From contig NZ_JALKAH010000004.1 of assembly GCF_023015625.1 (NCBI RefSeq), positions 400,045 to 464,044 of the forward strand: a stretch of DNA of 64,000 nucleotides, given 5' to 3'. Origin of the DNA: Yoonia sp. F2084L. GTDB taxonomy: Bacteria > Pseudomonadota > Alphaproteobacteria > Rhodobacterales > Rhodobacteraceae. Below the pieces are notes generated by a model that worked only from the letters and a program-made list of their open reading frames with translations, did not search any database and was not told where the DNA came from. Both the position numbers and the translations under genes were made by a program. The stretch's first letter is position 1. Each line of letters starts with the position of its first letter. Positions 43,710 to 52,223 of this stretch are shown piece after piece.

Positions 43710-44125
43710 GGCGCGATGTCGCCCATCTTTAAGAGGATGCGATAAGCTTTCCGAGTTTATCAGGGTGCCACGCCATACCGTATCAGCCCAACCGTCAAGT
43801 GTCTCGCAGCGCAACCCGACCTTCATCACGATCTGTGCCAAGGTGGGCAATGCGGATGCAGTGGACTTGTGCACCTGCGGCTATTGCTGACGCAGCATTC
43901 TCTCGCGAAGGCAGCACTTTAAACGTTGCGTCGTAGTCGATGTCGCCAGAACGGTCATCCTTAGTTGCGGCCTGATTCCGATGACAAACATTCCGGTTGC
44001 TTTTCATAGTTCCTGACAATAAAAGTCGGATATAGCCAGGGTAATTTTGATACTGCGCCGCCGCGTCCCCAAGCCACACTAGCATCACCAGAAAGGGAAG
44101 CTTCACCGTTTCCCGGGGGGGGCAC
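43710..44125. other. 416-base intergenic region before the iron-uptake array, with a possible decayed minus-strand gene
   Basis: No intact gene is convincing. On the minus strand between about 43990 and 43740 one frame reads LPTLAQIVMKVGLRCETLDG, weakly like the end of an XRE/HigA-type antitoxin, but the upstream half is in another frame. Near 44014 TGAC-N7-GTCG is one base off an inverted repeat of the kind used by alphaproteobacterial iron regulators. A run of Gs just before 44126 is the only ribosome-binding-like sequence. Confidence 0.3.
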
Positions 44126-45865
44126 TTGGCTTTTGCGACCATGAACAGGCTTGTGACGTATATGCTGCCCTATCGCGGGACGATGATCGTCGTCGTACTG
44201 GCGATCCTCGCCGTGACGGCAACAGGTCTGCTGGCGCCTTGGATGATCCGCGAGATCGTATTGATCATTGAGACGGGCGCGCAAGATGCGGGCGCTCGTC
44301 TGACGTTGATCGCTGCGGTCCTTGTCAGGATCTATGTCGGGCGCAGCACAGCGGAAGCCGCCGTGTTTCACTATTCCCATGTTGTTGCCTTCAAGACCTG
44401 CCGCGATTTGCGCGATGCGGTCTACGCCCACCTGCAACGGCTGTCGCCAAGCTGGTTTGCCGCGCGCAAATCGGGCGACATCACCAAGCGGGTGATTGAT
44501 GACACGCTTAAGCTGGAACCTGTGATTGCCGATGCGGTCTATGGGTTCGTGGTCTCCATCATTCTGTCGCTTGGCATTCTGATCATCCTGTTCAACCTCT
44601 CGCCGGTCTTGACGCTGCTTGCACTGATCCCTTTGCCGGTTGCCTTGATCATCATGTTCTTCGTTGGTCGCAAGGCGATCCCATCGTTTGACAACGAGGC
44701 GGACCGCGAGGGCGATCTGGCCGCATTGGTGCAGGACCACGTCAGCGGCATTCGCGAGATACAGATTTTCAATCAAGAGGCCGCAGCGCAGCGCAGGTTC
44801 ATGCGGAAATCCGACTTTCTGGCACGTCGGCAAATCCGGTCGCGCACGCTGATTGCTCCGTTTGATCCTGCGGTTGAAGGCGCGATTGGGGTGTCCACGG
44901 CTTTGGTCGTGCTTGTCGGCGGGCGCATGGCCTTGGCGGGTGAGCTTGCCGTGGCGGATCTGGTGGCATTCATCCTGTATATCGTGACGCTCTATCAGCC
45001 CTTGTTCACGGTTGTTGAGGCAACCGAGGCGGTGCAGCGCGGCCTGTCCAGCCTTAAGCGCGTCAATGATCTGTTGGACACGCAGCCAGGGGTCGCGGAC
45101 CCTGTGACACCGCGCAGTTTGCCCTCACCATTGCGTGGTGAGATTGCGCTTGAGGGTGTCAGTTTCCGGTATCGCGATGACGCACCCGTCTTGCGGGACC
45201 TGACACTTACTATTCAGCCCGGTGAAACCGTGGCGGTGATTGGCCAAACGGGGGCTGGCAAATCGACACTCGCACATCTGATTGCGCGCTTCTATGATGT
45301 GACGTCGGGCAGGATTACACTGGATGGTGTCGACCTGCGCGATGTCCCGCTTGCCGACCTGCGGCGCAATACGGCGATGGTGTTGCAGGATGTGTTCCTG
45401 TTCAACGGGTCGATCCGTGACAACATCCGGTTTGGCGATCAAATGGCCGATGAGGATGCGCTGATCGCCGCGGCAAAGGCCGCTGGCGCGCATGACTTCA
45501 TCACAGCACTCCCGAAGGGCTATCAGACGATTGTCGGCGAACGCGGCGTGCGGCTGTCGGGTGGGCAGAAACAGCGTATTTCCATCGCGCGCGCACTTCT
45601 CAAGAAGGCCCCGCTTTTAATCTTGGATGAGGCGACCAGCGCGATTGATGCCGAAACCGAAGCCGCCATTCAGGACAACCTCAATGGTTTGCTGACAGGC
45701 TGCACCGCAATTGTGATTGCCCACCGCCTGTCCACGATCCGCCGGGCTGACAGGATCGCTGTGCTGGAAAACGGACGGCTGACGCAGCTCGGGTCTCACG
45801 ATGAAATTGCAAGGCAAACCGGTGCCTATGCGCGTCTTTTGCAAGCACAGGAGACTGCTGCATGA
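44126..45865 (+). CDS. ABC exporter, fused membrane and ATPase domains
   Basis: This 579-residue half-transporter has six spans in the first 310 residues and a complete ATPase: Walker A GQTGAGKST near 373, signature LSGGQKQR near 477, Walker B LLILDEATSAID near 497 and the H-loop IAHRLST. It belongs to the MsbA/multidrug type. A TTG at 44126 follows a G-rich run; an ATG at 44141 is the alternative. It is coupled by ATGA to a FecE-type ATPase, so it probably serves iron uptake, for example by exporting a siderophore or moving an imported one. Confidence 0.9.
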   Translation: MAFATMNRLVTYMLPYRGTMIVVVLAILAVTATGLLAPWMIREIVLIIETGAQDAGARLTLIAAVLVRIYVGRSTAEAAVFHYSHVVAFKTCRDLRDAVYAHLQRLSPSWFAARKSGDITKRVIDDTLKLEPVIADAVYGFVVSIILSLGILIILFNLSPVLTLLALIPLPVALIIMFFVGRKAIPSFDNEADREGDLAALVQDHVSGIREIQIFNQEAAAQRRFMRKSDFLARRQIRSRTLIAPFDPAVEGAIGVSTALVVLVGGRMALAGELAVADLVAFILYIVTLYQPLFTVVEATEAVQRGLSSLKRVNDLLDTQPGVADPVTPRSLPSPLRGEIALEGVSFRYRDDAPVLRDLTLTIQPGETVAVIGQTGAGKSTLAHLIARFYDVTSGRITLDGVDLRDVPLADLRRNTAMVLQDVFLFNGSIRDNIRFGDQMADEDALIAAAKAAGAHDFITALPKGYQTIVGERGVRLSGGQKQRISIARALLKKAPLLILDEATSAIDAETEAAIQDNLNGLLTGCTAIVIAHRLSTIRRADRIAVLENGRLTQLGSHDEIARQTGAYARLLQAQETAA

Positions 45866-46689
45866 CACCCGATTCACCTTTGACAGCCAGCGGACTTTCG
45901 GTCGACTATGGCGACGCAACCATCGTCAAAAACATTGATCTGAAGATCGCGGCAGGCCAGATCACGGCGCTTGTGGGTCCGAACGGGTGCGGAAAATCGA
46001 CCTTGCTCAAGGCTTTTGCGCGGATCCTCAGACCCAAGACCGGCCATGTCACGTTGCAAGGCCAGCCGATCACGTCCTACGCCACGCGCGATGTAGCGAC
46101 CCGCCTTGCGATCCTGCCGCAGGGGCCTGTTGCCCCGGAAGGATTGACCGTGACCGAATTGGTGGCGCAGGGGCGGTTCCCGCACCAGACACTGTTTCGC
46201 CAATGGTCGCCTGGTGACCGCGCGGCGGTCGAGCGGGCTATGGACATGACGGATCTGGCAGAGTTCGCTGACCGCCCTGTCCACAGCCTGTCTGGCGGGC
46301 AGCGCCAGCGCTGTTGGCTGGCGATGGTGTTGGCGCAGGATACGCCGCTTCTTTTGCTTGATGAACCGACGACCTTTCTTGACCTCAAGGTGCAGGTAGA
46401 CCTGATGGCGCTGCTGTCGCGCATCGTGCACGAGGACGGGCGCACCATGGTTCTTGTCCTGCACGAGTTGAACCTTGCTGCCGCCTTTGCTGATCGCATC
46501 GTGATGATGCGCGAAGGAGAGATCGTTGCGGAAGGCACCGGCGCAGAGGTCATCTGCCCCGACCAACTGCGCGCAGTTTTTGATCTGCGGGCTGATGTGA
46601 TCGCGGACCCTGAAACGGGCCGCCCGGTGTGTCTGCCGCGCACGCCCGATCATGTGCCCATGCACGCGCTGGCGGCTGCTGCGGAATGA
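45862..46689 (+). CDS. Ferric-siderophore ABC importer, ATP-binding protein (FecE/FepC type)
   Basis: This 275-residue protein has Walker A GPNGCGKST near residue 38, the signature LSGGQRQRCWLAM, and Walker B LLLLDEPTTFLDL, the FecE-type form of the motif. The H-loop is in LVLHELNLAAAF. It powers the FecCD pair encoded next. ATG overlaps the exporter stop, and its own stop overlaps the next start, both by ATGA, so the importer and exporter are made together. Confidence 0.95.
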   Translation: MTPDSPLTASGLSVDYGDATIVKNIDLKIAAGQITALVGPNGCGKSTLLKAFARILRPKTGHVTLQGQPITSYATRDVATRLAILPQGPVAPEGLTVTELVAQGRFPHQTLFRQWSPGDRAAVERAMDMTDLAEFADRPVHSLSGGQRQRCWLAMVLAQDTPLLLLDEPTTFLDLKVQVDLMALLSRIVHEDGRTMVLVLHELNLAAAFADRIVMMREGEIVAEGTGAEVICPDQLRAVFDLRADVIADPETGRPVCLPRTPDHVPMHALAAAAE

Positions 46690-47684
46690 ACGCGACACGC
46701 ACCATATTTGCCGCCACCGGGTTTTGGCTTTGCCTTGGAGGGGTCGTGCTGGCGTTCTTGTGGCACATCTCGGTTGGCGCAAAGGCGATCCCGCTGGGGG
46801 TTGTTTGGCAGGCCATCACAGCCCCGCAAGACGGGGTGTTTGACCATGTTGTCGTCCGCGATCTGCGGATGCCCCGTGCGATCTTTGCGATCAGTGTGGG
46901 TGCGGCGCTGTCGGTTGCTGGTGCTTTGATGCAAGGGGTGACGCGGAACCCGCTGGCGGAACCGGGGATACTGGGGCTGATGGCGGGGGCGACCTTTGCG
47001 GTGATCATCGGGATTGGCTGGTTCGGGCTGGCCGGTAGCGCATATGTGCCGTTGTTCGCGGCCATTGGTGCCTTGATCGGTGCGGTGCTGGTCTGGACCA
47101 TCGCGAGTGCGGCACCGGGGGGTGCGACGCCACTGACGCTGATCCTTTCCGGGGCTGCGGTGGGTGGATTTCTTTATGCGATCGAAAGTGCGGCGATCTT
47201 GCTGAATGAAGATACGTTCCGCAATTTCCGGGTGTGGTTGTCCGGTTCATTGACCGGGCGGGACATGCAAACCTATCTTTGGGCGCTACCGTGGTTCATC
47301 GCCGGTTTGATCGCCGCATTGGTGATCGCCCGTCAGGTCACAGCACTGGCCATGGGCGAGGAAACGGCCGCAGGACTGGGCGTCGACACGTTCCGGATCA
47401 AGGTTATCGCGTTGGGGGCGGTGGTTGTTCTGACCGCGGCGGCGGTATCGGTCGCCGGGCCACTTGGGTTTGTCGGACTGGTCATCCCGCATGTGGTGCG
47501 CCTGTTCGTGGGATCGGACTACCGCCTGATTGTGCCATTCTCGGCGATTGTCGGGGCGGGCTATGTCACGGTGGTTGATATCGCAGCCCGTGTCGTTCTG
47601 GCGCCCGTCGAAATCTCAACCGGGATCGTCACTACAATGCTGGGCGCGCCAATGTTCATCTGGCTGGTGAGGGCCAAGTTATGA
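46686..47684 (+). CDS. Ferric-siderophore ABC importer permease 1 (FecCD family)
   Basis: This 332-residue membrane protein has nine to ten spans and family marks: RDLRMPRAIFAISVGAALS, GALMQGVTRNPLAEPGILG, and AGPLGFVGLVIPHVVRL near the C-terminus. With the second permease it forms the inner-membrane channel for a ferric-siderophore. It is coupled to both neighbours by ATGA. Confidence 0.95.
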   Translation: MNATRTIFAATGFWLCLGGVVLAFLWHISVGAKAIPLGVVWQAITAPQDGVFDHVVVRDLRMPRAIFAISVGAALSVAGALMQGVTRNPLAEPGILGLMAGATFAVIIGIGWFGLAGSAYVPLFAAIGALIGAVLVWTIASAAPGGATPLTLILSGAAVGGFLYAIESAAILLNEDTFRNFRVWLSGSLTGRDMQTYLWALPWFIAGLIAALVIARQVTALAMGEETAAGLGVDTFRIKVIALGAVVVLTAAAVSVAGPLGFVGLVIPHVVRLFVGSDYRLIVPFSAIVGAGYVTVVDIAARVVLAPVEISTGIVTTMLGAPMFIWLVRAKL

Positions 47685-48730
47685 GCATGACAACGTTAGA
47701 GGGCTTTGGCGGGCGGCTTGCCCTGCGTGTGCCGTACCGCGCGGTGCTTGTCAGCGTAGGTCTGACTGTCGCCATCATCGGCGTGCTGACATGGAGCCTG
47801 ATGACGGGGTCTTACCCGCTTGATGGCGCGCAAGTCTGGGCAACTTTGCTTGGCGACGCACCCTCTGACACGGCCACCACCGTTGTCTGGGAATTTCGGT
47901 TTCCGCGCACCCTGGTCGCATTTATCGTTGGCGCGTTTCTGGCGCTTTCAGGGGCCGCACTGCAATACGTCACGCGCAATCCTCTGGCAGATCCCAGCCT
48001 TGTGGGGGTCAGCCAGGGTGCGGCGTTGGTTGTCGTTGCGGTCACAATTCTGGCCCCAGGCATGGGCTATTATATGCGGCCAATTCTGGCGTTTGGTGGG
48101 TCACTGGTCGTCGCGGCATTGATCCTGTTGGCATCATCATCACGGCGCGGGGGCGAAACGCTGCGCTTCATTCTGATGGGGATCGGGGTTGCGGCGCTGA
48201 TTTCATCGGTGACATCAGCCTTGCTGACCTACGGTGATATCGACCGCGCGATGTCGGCACTGGGCTGGCTTGCCGGGTCGGTGCATTCGGTTGGCTGGGA
48301 CGAAGTCCGCTGGCTCACCGTAACTGCGATCTTTGTCGTCCCTGCGTTCATGGCAGCCGCACGCCCGCTTTCCGCGATCCGGTTTGGCGAAGACGTCGCC
48401 ACGGGTCTTGGCATCCGGGTGCGCATGGCGCGCTGGGGCTTGATCATCCTCGCCGTAGCACTGGCCGCAACGGCGGTTGCTGCCGTCGGACCTTTGGGGT
48501 TCGTGGGCCTCGTCGCGCCGCATCTTGCCCGCCGTCTGGCGCATTCCGGCGTCGGTATGCATCTGGTGCTGACCGGACTGACCGGTGCTTTGCTGGTCGG
48601 TCTGGCTGATTTCGCAGGGCGCGCCGCCTTTGCCCCTGTTCAGATCCCCGCCGGACTGGTCACCGCCATGATCGGCGTGCCTGTCTTTGTCGCCTTGATC
48701 CTTAGAACACAGGCGAGGAGCCAGCTTTGA
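47681..48730 (+). CDS. Ferric-siderophore ABC importer permease 2 (FecCD family)
   Basis: This 349-residue protein repeats the FecCD pattern: EFRFPRTLVAFIVGAFLALS, GAALQYVTRNPLADPSLVG and VGPLGFVGLVAPHLARRL. Having two different FecCD subunits is normal for this class of transporter. The ATG overlaps the previous stop. About 100 bases separate it from the first binding-protein gene, a gap that contains the motif also seen in later gaps. Confidence 0.95.
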   Translation: MSMTTLEGFGGRLALRVPYRAVLVSVGLTVAIIGVLTWSLMTGSYPLDGAQVWATLLGDAPSDTATTVVWEFRFPRTLVAFIVGAFLALSGAALQYVTRNPLADPSLVGVSQGAALVVVAVTILAPGMGYYMRPILAFGGSLVVAALILLASSSRRGGETLRFILMGIGVAALISSVTSALLTYGDIDRAMSALGWLAGSVHSVGWDEVRWLTVTAIFVVPAFMAAARPLSAIRFGEDVATGLGIRVRMARWGLIILAVALAATAVAAVGPLGFVGLVAPHLARRLAHSGVGMHLVLTGLTGALLVGLADFAGRAAFAPVQIPAGLVTAMIGVPVFVALILRTQARSQL

Positions 48731-48779
48731 CAGATCAGATCAAGACGACAGGGCATCCGAGTAGCCAAATCAACCGCGA

Positions 48780-48806
48780 GGCAGCGCCTTTCCGCGTCAC
48801 CCAGCC
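48780..48806 (+). repeat. Spacer motif, copy 1 (before binding-protein gene A)
   Basis: GGCAGCGCC, then CGCGTCACCCAGCC. Related sequences occur at 50079-50105, 51136-51158 and, in shorter form, 49811-49829, each 30-50 bases before the start of a binding-protein gene or relic. Confidence 0.6.
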
Positions 48807-48830
48807 AATCACATGACAAAGGAAGTGAAC

Positions 48831-49787
48831 ATGAAACCTCTTTACGGGGCCTTTGCTGCCGCTCTTGTTCTTTTTGCCACGCCTGCCCTTGCGCTCGACT
48901 GTGATGTTGGCATGCGCGCGTTCACCCATGCGGCGGGCGAAACCTGCATTCCCGAAAACCCGCAGCGGATTGCATCGCTGCGCGACGATGACGTGACAAC
49001 ACCATTAATGGATATGGGGGCAGCTGTTTTTGCAACGGTCTCCCGCGAGGCAGAAGGCGGTCCGCGTTGGGTGCGTGGCGCTGCCGACATTCTTGGGTAT
49101 GCCAGCGTTGCGGATACCGGCCTGATTGACCTTGGCGGCCATAATCCCCCCGATGTCGAAGCGGTAGCTGCCGCCGGGCCGGACCTGATCATCATGCGCG
49201 GGTACCAGATCGACGTGTTGGACCAACTGCAGACGGTCGCGCCAACGATCGTGATGCCAGACGATATGCCCTTTTTCGATCATATGGCCTGGCTCGCTGA
49301 TGCGGCGGGTATTCAGGACCGGTTCGATGCCGAGCGGGCCGCCTATCAAACCCGCATCGCGGCGGCCAAGCAAAGGATCGGTGATCCGGGTGCGATCGTC
49401 GTTTCCCGCTTCGACATGTGGGATGACGGGCTTTGGTACTATCCGAACTGGGGCGCGATCGATCAGGTGATCAACGATATCGGTTTCGCGAAACCGGCCT
49501 TGCAGGCGGAGGAGCCCGAGGGCTTCAACGGCATGAGCGTTGAACGCATTCAGGAATTTGACGGGGATGTCATGCTTGCCAGCATTGCGCCGCGTTGGGA
49601 TCAGACAGAGGCAATGCTGAGTGCACAATGGGACGGCCTTGCCCCGTTCTGGCGCGACTTGGATGGCGTCAGGACCGGGAATCTCTTCTGGTATGAGCGT
49701 GACATCATGGTCGGTTACACATTCGAAAGCCTGAACAGATCAATTGACCTTCTGACCGTCGTAACCGCAGGGCGCGACTTCAACTGA
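48831..49787 (+). CDS. Periplasmic siderophore-binding protein A
   Basis: This 318-residue protein has a signal peptide (cleavage after ALA near residue 21) and then LDCDVGMRAFTHAAGETC followed by IPENPQRIASL, the family opening shared with genes B, C and E. Two cysteines 15 residues apart in this opening may form a disulfide. The rest is a FepB/FecB-type fold with PDVEAVAAAGPDLIIM. AAGGAAG lies 6 bases before the ATG at 48831. It is the first of five binding proteins behind one importer. Confidence 0.9.
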   Translation: MKPLYGAFAAALVLFATPALALDCDVGMRAFTHAAGETCIPENPQRIASLRDDDVTTPLMDMGAAVFATVSREAEGGPRWVRGAADILGYASVADTGLIDLGGHNPPDVEAVAAAGPDLIIMRGYQIDVLDQLQTVAPTIVMPDDMPFFDHMAWLADAAGIQDRFDAERAAYQTRIAAAKQRIGDPGAIVVSRFDMWDDGLWYYPNWGAIDQVINDIGFAKPALQAEEPEGFNGMSVERIQEFDGDVMLASIAPRWDQTEAMLSAQWDGLAPFWRDLDGVRTGNLFWYERDIMVGYTFESLNRSIDLLTVVTAGRDFN

Positions 49788-49810
49788 CACCGTTGCGAGC
49801 CAAGGGTGTC

Positions 49811-49829
49811 CTTGCCACCCCAGCCAGCC
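49811..49829 (+). repeat. Spacer motif, shortened copy (before the binding-protein relic)
   Basis: CTTGCCACCCCAGCCAGCC keeps the CACCC-CAGCC core of the other spacer copies and lies 26 bases before the relic start codon. Confidence 0.4.
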
Positions 49830-49855
49830 TTTCACCACATTTGAAAGGACAAGAT

Positions 49856-50054
49856 ATGAAGTTGTCACTTGCTGCAGTGTTGGCCCTTGCCACCTCTCCC
49901 CCGCCCTCGCACTTCTTGTTTCTGCTGCGCCAGCCAAATCTACCGCGTCGATAGCAATGCGTGGACCTATCATCTGGTGCAGTCTCAAATTCAGGTGCTT
50001 AAGCAGGTCGACAGGATTTTGTCGGACGGCGTTGAAAATCTGGGCGACTTCTAA
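49856..50054 (+). pseudogene. Relic of a sixth binding-protein gene
   Basis: A start codon at 49856 has AAAGGAC upstream and a typical signal peptide (MKLSLAAVLALATS), but the frame then runs into proline-rich sequence and stops at 49952. A second frame continues to 50054 (ending RILSDGVENLGDF) without likeness to the binding-protein body. The distance to the next gene leaves no room for a full protein. I read this as a copy reduced to its leader and signal sequence, with unrelated or scrambled DNA behind it. Confidence 0.55.
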
Positions 50055-50078
50055 AGCGCCTTTCCACGAATACAGCAA

Positions 50079-50105
50079 GGCAGCGCATCCTTCGCGCAAC
50101 CCAGC
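50079..50105 (+). repeat. Spacer motif, copy 2 (before binding-protein gene B)
   Basis: GGCAGCGC, then CGCGCAACCCAGC. A further partial copy, GCGCCTTTCC as in the first spacer, lies just upstream at about 50056. Confidence 0.55.
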
Positions 50106-50130
50106 AGACACTGCAAAAGAAGGAAGTACC

Positions 50131-51105
50131 ATGAATATGAAACTTGTCGCATCATGCCTATTTGTCTGTTTGGCGTCGCCCGGTTTGGCGCTGGATTGCG
50201 CGGACGGCCAACGTGCCTTTGCCCACGCAGGCGGTGAAACCTGCATTCCCGAACTGCCGCAACGCATCATCGGGCTACACGATCAATCCGTCACGCTGAC
50301 CCTTGTTGAATTGGGCGCCCCTGTTATCGGCAGCCATGGCCGCGTGGATGACAATGAACAGCTTTACATGCGTTCAGTCGATCTTCTCTTTGGTCTTGAT
50401 TTCGACAATGGCCAGATCGGGTTTGCCGGCACATGGGACCAGATGGATTTCGAAGCGATGGCGGCGATGAGCCCCGATCTGATCATTGGTCGTGAATACG
50501 ACATGGAGGCACGCGAAAAATATGAAACCATCGCGCCGACGGTTTTCATCGCCGATACGCCGACCGACCCGATGGCCTTTCCACGCGGAATTGCCGATGC
50601 GGCGGGCGTCAGTGATACCTATGAAGCACAGCTTGCGATCTATGAGGCAAACCTTGAACGCGCAAGATTTGCTTTGCCGCAGGTGCAAGGGGCCACCTAT
50701 TCCAAGATACAGGGGTGGGAGGGCAAGCTCGAAGTTTATGCAGGTTATGGCGGGTTGACCAAAGTGCTGGCTGATCTGGGCTTTGCGCGCGGAACTGCTG
50801 GTCAGCAGATGGCTGATCGCGGTGTCGTTTGGGGGGAAGAGGTCAGTGCGGAAATCCTGCCCGAACTTGAGGCGGACTATCTGTTTGACACCTACACCAT
50901 TGCCTACGGCGACACGCTGGCAGACCCCGCGTTGCGCCTGAACGATGCGGTGCCCGGATGGTGTGGCTTTCTGACGGCCTGTACTGAGGGCCGCTACATC
51001 GTGCTGCCACGCGAGTATGCAACGGGGTTTTCCTTCACCCAGTTGAACATGCTGTTGCAGATGATCACCACCAATGTGGCCACAAGTGCGGCACCGCAAG
51101 GTTAA
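50131..51105 (+). CDS. Periplasmic siderophore-binding protein B
   Basis: This 324-residue exported protein opens LDCADGQRAFAHAGGETC then IPELPQRIIGL, close to genes A and E. It also has a C-terminal cysteine pair (WCGFLTAC) that occurs in gene C but not in A or E. Binding-fold marks are DFEAMAAMSPDLIIG and YETIAPTVFI. AAGGAAG lies just before the ATG at 50131, with a second ATG two codons later. Confidence 0.88.
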   Translation: MNMKLVASCLFVCLASPGLALDCADGQRAFAHAGGETCIPELPQRIIGLHDQSVTLTLVELGAPVIGSHGRVDDNEQLYMRSVDLLFGLDFDNGQIGFAGTWDQMDFEAMAAMSPDLIIGREYDMEAREKYETIAPTVFIADTPTDPMAFPRGIADAAGVSDTYEAQLAIYEANLERARFALPQVQGATYSKIQGWEGKLEVYAGYGGLTKVLADLGFARGTAGQQMADRGVVWGEEVSAEILPELEADYLFDTYTIAYGDTLADPALRLNDAVPGWCGFLTACTEGRYIVLPREYATGFSFTQLNMLLQMITTNVATSAAPQG

Positions 51106-51135
51106 GCCGCCAAGGCAACGCCAACCATCCGGTCA

Positions 51136-51158
51136 GGCAGCTATCGCGCCACCCAGCC
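51136..51158 (+). repeat. Spacer motif, copy 3 (before binding-protein gene C)
   Basis: GGCAGC, then CGCGCCACCCAGCC. It lies 30 bases before the ATG of gene C. Confidence 0.55.
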
Positions 51159-51187
51159 GTTCCAAAAACCTCAAGGAACCTTGGTTC

Positions 51188-52156
51188 ATGAAACATGCAC
51201 TTATCACCGGCGCGACCCTCGCTGTTTTGGCCACACAAGCATCCGCCGATTGCGACGACGATCAACGCGCTTTCGTTGATGACCGTAACATCAGCGTTTG
51301 CATCCCGGCGGATCCGCAACGGATTGTCACGACAGTGGACGAGGCGATTTTCGTCCCGCTTTACGAGCTGGGGGTTGTTCCGGTCGGCACGACCGGGTCC
51401 ACTTTGCCCGACGGCGCGCATTTCATTCGCGGCGGCATGAACAACGTCGGCGTTGATTTTGATACCGCCGACAACGTCGCCTTTATCGGCGACTACGAAT
51501 TCATGGATTACGAGACGATTGCCGCCTTGAACCCTGATTTGATTATCGTCGGCCATTGGGGCGATTGGTTCAACGGGGATATTGAGAAACTGTCGCTGGT
51601 TGCACCGACAATCAGCATCAATATCGAAGAACGCACGGGCTTTGCCACCCACGACTACCTTGCCGATATCACCGGGACCCAAGCGGAACTGGCAGAGGTC
51701 AAAGCCCGCTACACCTATCAGATCGAGACATTGCGCAGCGTGGTGCCCGAAGGAACAACCGCATCCATCTTGATCCCCGGCGATGGGGAACTCTATGCGT
51801 TTCACACCTGGCCCGGGCTTGGCCAAATTCTGCGCGATGCGGGTATTGATGCGCCCGACATTATCAACGCCATTGCCGAAGGGCAGTCCGACACATTCTC
51901 AGCCGAAGTGTTGGAGCAATTTGATGCGGACTGGGTGTTTCTTTCCTACGCCAACCAGAACGGGGAGACGCCTGCGGACGCCATTGCCAATATGGATGCA
52001 TTGCTCCCGTCCTGGTGCGCGGCGCTCACCGCCTGTCAAGAAGGACGGGTGATCCCGGTACCCATTGTCGAGGCCGCAAGCTGGTCGTCTGACGCATTCT
52101 TCGCCACGACGATGTTGCTGATCGGCACAATGGGAAACCCTCTGAATTACAACTGA
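51188..52156 (+). CDS. Periplasmic siderophore-binding protein C
   Basis: This 322-residue exported protein keeps the two opening cysteines with the same spacing (DCDDDQRAF and SVCIPADPQRIV), although the residues between differ from A, B and E. It shares the C-terminal WCAALTAC pair with B. The fold marks are DYETIAALNPDLIIVG and KLSLVAPTISI. AAGGAA lies 8 bases before the ATG at 51188. B and C look like the closest pair of the set. Confidence 0.88.
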   Translation: MKHALITGATLAVLATQASADCDDDQRAFVDDRNISVCIPADPQRIVTTVDEAIFVPLYELGVVPVGTTGSTLPDGAHFIRGGMNNVGVDFDTADNVAFIGDYEFMDYETIAALNPDLIIVGHWGDWFNGDIEKLSLVAPTISINIEERTGFATHDYLADITGTQAELAEVKARYTYQIETLRSVVPEGTTASILIPGDGELYAFHTWPGLGQILRDAGIDAPDIINAIAEGQSDTFSAEVLEQFDADWVFLSYANQNGETPADAIANMDALLPSWCAALTACQEGRVIPVPIVEAASWSSDAFFATTMLLIGTMGNPLNYN

Positions 52157-52223
52157 TCAAAAGTGCAAGCCAGCCTCGGTCCGGGGCAAGCCAGCATCAT
52201 GCACCGATGCGAAAGGACGCGCT

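Noticed and set aside
44101..44122. A phage or IS end at the G-run before the exporter
   Set aside because: There is no inverted repeat partner or target duplication in view; a short G-run alone is not evidence.
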